DNA of 64,000 bases from Meridianimaribacter flavus (lineage in GTDB: Bacteria > Bacteroidota > Bacteroidia > Flavobacteriales > Flavobacteriaceae), in NCBI RefSeq assembly GCF_004366715.1, contig NZ_SOQZ01000007.1, positions 1-64,000 of the forward strand. The letters run 5' to 3'. Numbering within the stretch: the stretch's first letter is position 1; each line of letters begins with the position of its first letter. Under the pieces are notes generated by a model. It was not told where the DNA came from. It saw only the letters and a program-made list of their open reading frames with translations, and did no database searches. Positions 63,203 through 64,000 of the stretch are shown piece by piece. The position numbers and the translations under genes are program-made.

Positions 63203-64000
63203 TTAGTAGTTAAAGGTTCCGTATTCACTCTCAATAGTTAGTTTTTTAGTTGAAGACGCTTCAACTCTTCCAATAATTTGAGCGTTTACGTTAAATGATT
63301 TTGAAATTGTAATAATGTCTTGTGCAACTTCAGGAGATACATATAACTCCATTCTATGTCCACAATTAAACACTTGGTACATTTCTTTCCAGTCTGTATT
63401 TGATTGCTCTTGAATTAACTTAAACAACGGAGGAATTTCAAACATATTATCCTTAATTATGTGAAGGCTGTCTACAAAATGAAGGATTTTAGTTTGTGCT
63501 CCACCAGAGCAATGTACCATTCCGTGAATGGAATCACTATTGTATTTTGACAAAATATTCTTAATAATTGGAGCGTAAGTACGTGTTGGCGACAGTACTA
63601 ATTTACCTGCATCAATTGGCGAATTTTCAACAGCATCAGTTAACTTCACATTACCAGAATACACTAAGTCTTTAGGCACAGAGGCATCAAAACTTTCAGG
63701 ATATTTTTCTGCTAAATAATTATTAAAAACATCATGTCTAGCCGATGTTAATCCATTACTTCCCATTCCGCCATTGTACTCTTTTTCATAAGTTGCTTGA
63801 CCAAAAGACTCTAAACCAACAATAACATCACCTGCTTTAATATTAGCATTATCAATGACATCTTCACGTTTCATTCGAGCAGTAACAGTAGAATCTACAA
63901 TAATGGTTCTTACCAAATCACCAACATCAGCAGTTTCTCCACCTGTAGAATGAATGGTTACTCCAAAGTTTTTTAATTCAGAGATCAGCTCTTCAGTTCC
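63203..64000 (-). CDS. purM: Phosphoribosylformylglycinamidine cyclo-ligase (PurM), 5' partial
   Basis: The frame is open to the right edge, so the N-terminal part is missing; about 265 residues are visible. The sequence starts within the ATP-binding region (HSTGGETADVGDLVRTIIVDSTVTARMKRED), continues with AGDVIVGLESFGQATYEKEYNGGMGSNGLTSARHD, and has the C-terminal domain HCSGGAQTKILHFVD and VFNCGHRMELYVSPE. PurM makes aminoimidazole ribotide (AIR) from FGAM using ATP. The true start lies outside the window. Confidence 0.93.
   Translation of the reverse strand, partial: GTEELISELKNFGVTIHSTGGETADVGDLVRTIIVDSTVTARMKREDVIDNANIKAGDVIVGLESFGQATYEKEYNGGMGSNGLTSARHDVFNNYLAEKYPESFDASVPKDLVYSGNVKLTDAVENSPIDAGKLVLSPTRTYAPIIKNILSKYNSDSIHGMVHCSGGAQTKILHFVDSLHIIKDNMFEIPPLFKLIQEQSNTDWKEMYQVFNCGHRMELYVSPEVAQDIITISKSFNVNAQIIGRVEASSTKKLTIESEYGTFNY

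Noticed and set aside
1-64000. tRNA or rRNA genes and complete insertion sequences
   Set aside because: Reading through the gaps shows no T-loop/acceptor pattern of a tRNA, no rRNA core sequence and no transposase frame. A covariance-model search could still find a small RNA I missed.

Overview
The window is chromosomal DNA of a marine-type member of the Flavobacteriaceae (Bacteroidota); I would not name a genus. The evidence is AT-rich sequence, A-rich leaders, Bacteroidota promoter boxes (-7 TAnnTTTG, -33 TTG), type IX secretion sorting domains of both type A and type B, a SusC/TonB-style receptor with a surface lipoprotein partner, and many flavobacterial families (DUF4374, DUF3078, DUF4920, DUF4197, DUF1684). 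I see no rRNA, tRNA, CRISPR array, complete insertion sequence or prophage. The last gene (purM) runs off the right edge, and a type IX cargo protein runs off the left.

Layout. 1-6.2 kb: end of a type B T9SS cargo protein, uvrB, a TerB-like gene, a one-repeat DUF1456 gene, sucC and lysA. 6.2-20.1 kb, nearly all on +: a TPR/HWE histidine kinase with its LytTR regulator, three small exported proteins, a three-stem inverted-repeat element, a truncated epimerase remnant, an AmpG-like transporter, a VWA-protein pair, DUF418 and APC membrane proteins, and a PAS kinase with a single-domain regulator. 20.1-29.3 kb on -: DinB-like and M28 genes, then a tight five-gene run (NatA-type ATPase, NatB-type permease, MscS, a sigma-54-type regulator without HTH, PPK2), then grpE-dnaJ. 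29.3-38.9 kb: YceI, TIGR01777 epimerase, mnmD with two lipoprotein genes, ilvE, a MazG-like gene, an SRPBCC/GyrI protein, crcB, and a beta-helix plus T9SS repeat-protein pair.

39-50.7 kb: an MFS exporter and ypdA preceded by what looks like a complete attenuator (promoter box, 24-codon leader ORF, alternative stems, perfect-palindrome terminator); an Lrp regulator; a MORN/YwqK-repeat protein; the B12-dependent fused acyl-CoA mutase IcmF; a frameshifted OmpA-family gene; and a thioredoxin-domain protein. 50.8-64 kb: DUF4197 and DUF1579-like genes, a possible small RNA, and a TonB receptor with a DUF4374 lipoprotein that resembles the XusA/XusB xenosiderophore system. This pair is flanked by two related small proteins. 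Then come a signal-less BtuF-like protein, pyrF, a signal-peptidase homologue that has apparently lost its catalytic Ser and Lys, prfA, a minimal ABC pair, DUF3078 and purM.

Most of the window is ordinary chromosomal content. The points most worth following are the attenuator before the MFS/ypdA operon, the three-stem element at 10.8 kb, the signal-peptidase pseudoenzyme, the Xus-like locus with its flanking small proteins, and the OmpA frameshift. All functional statements are from reading the sequence; no database search was run.
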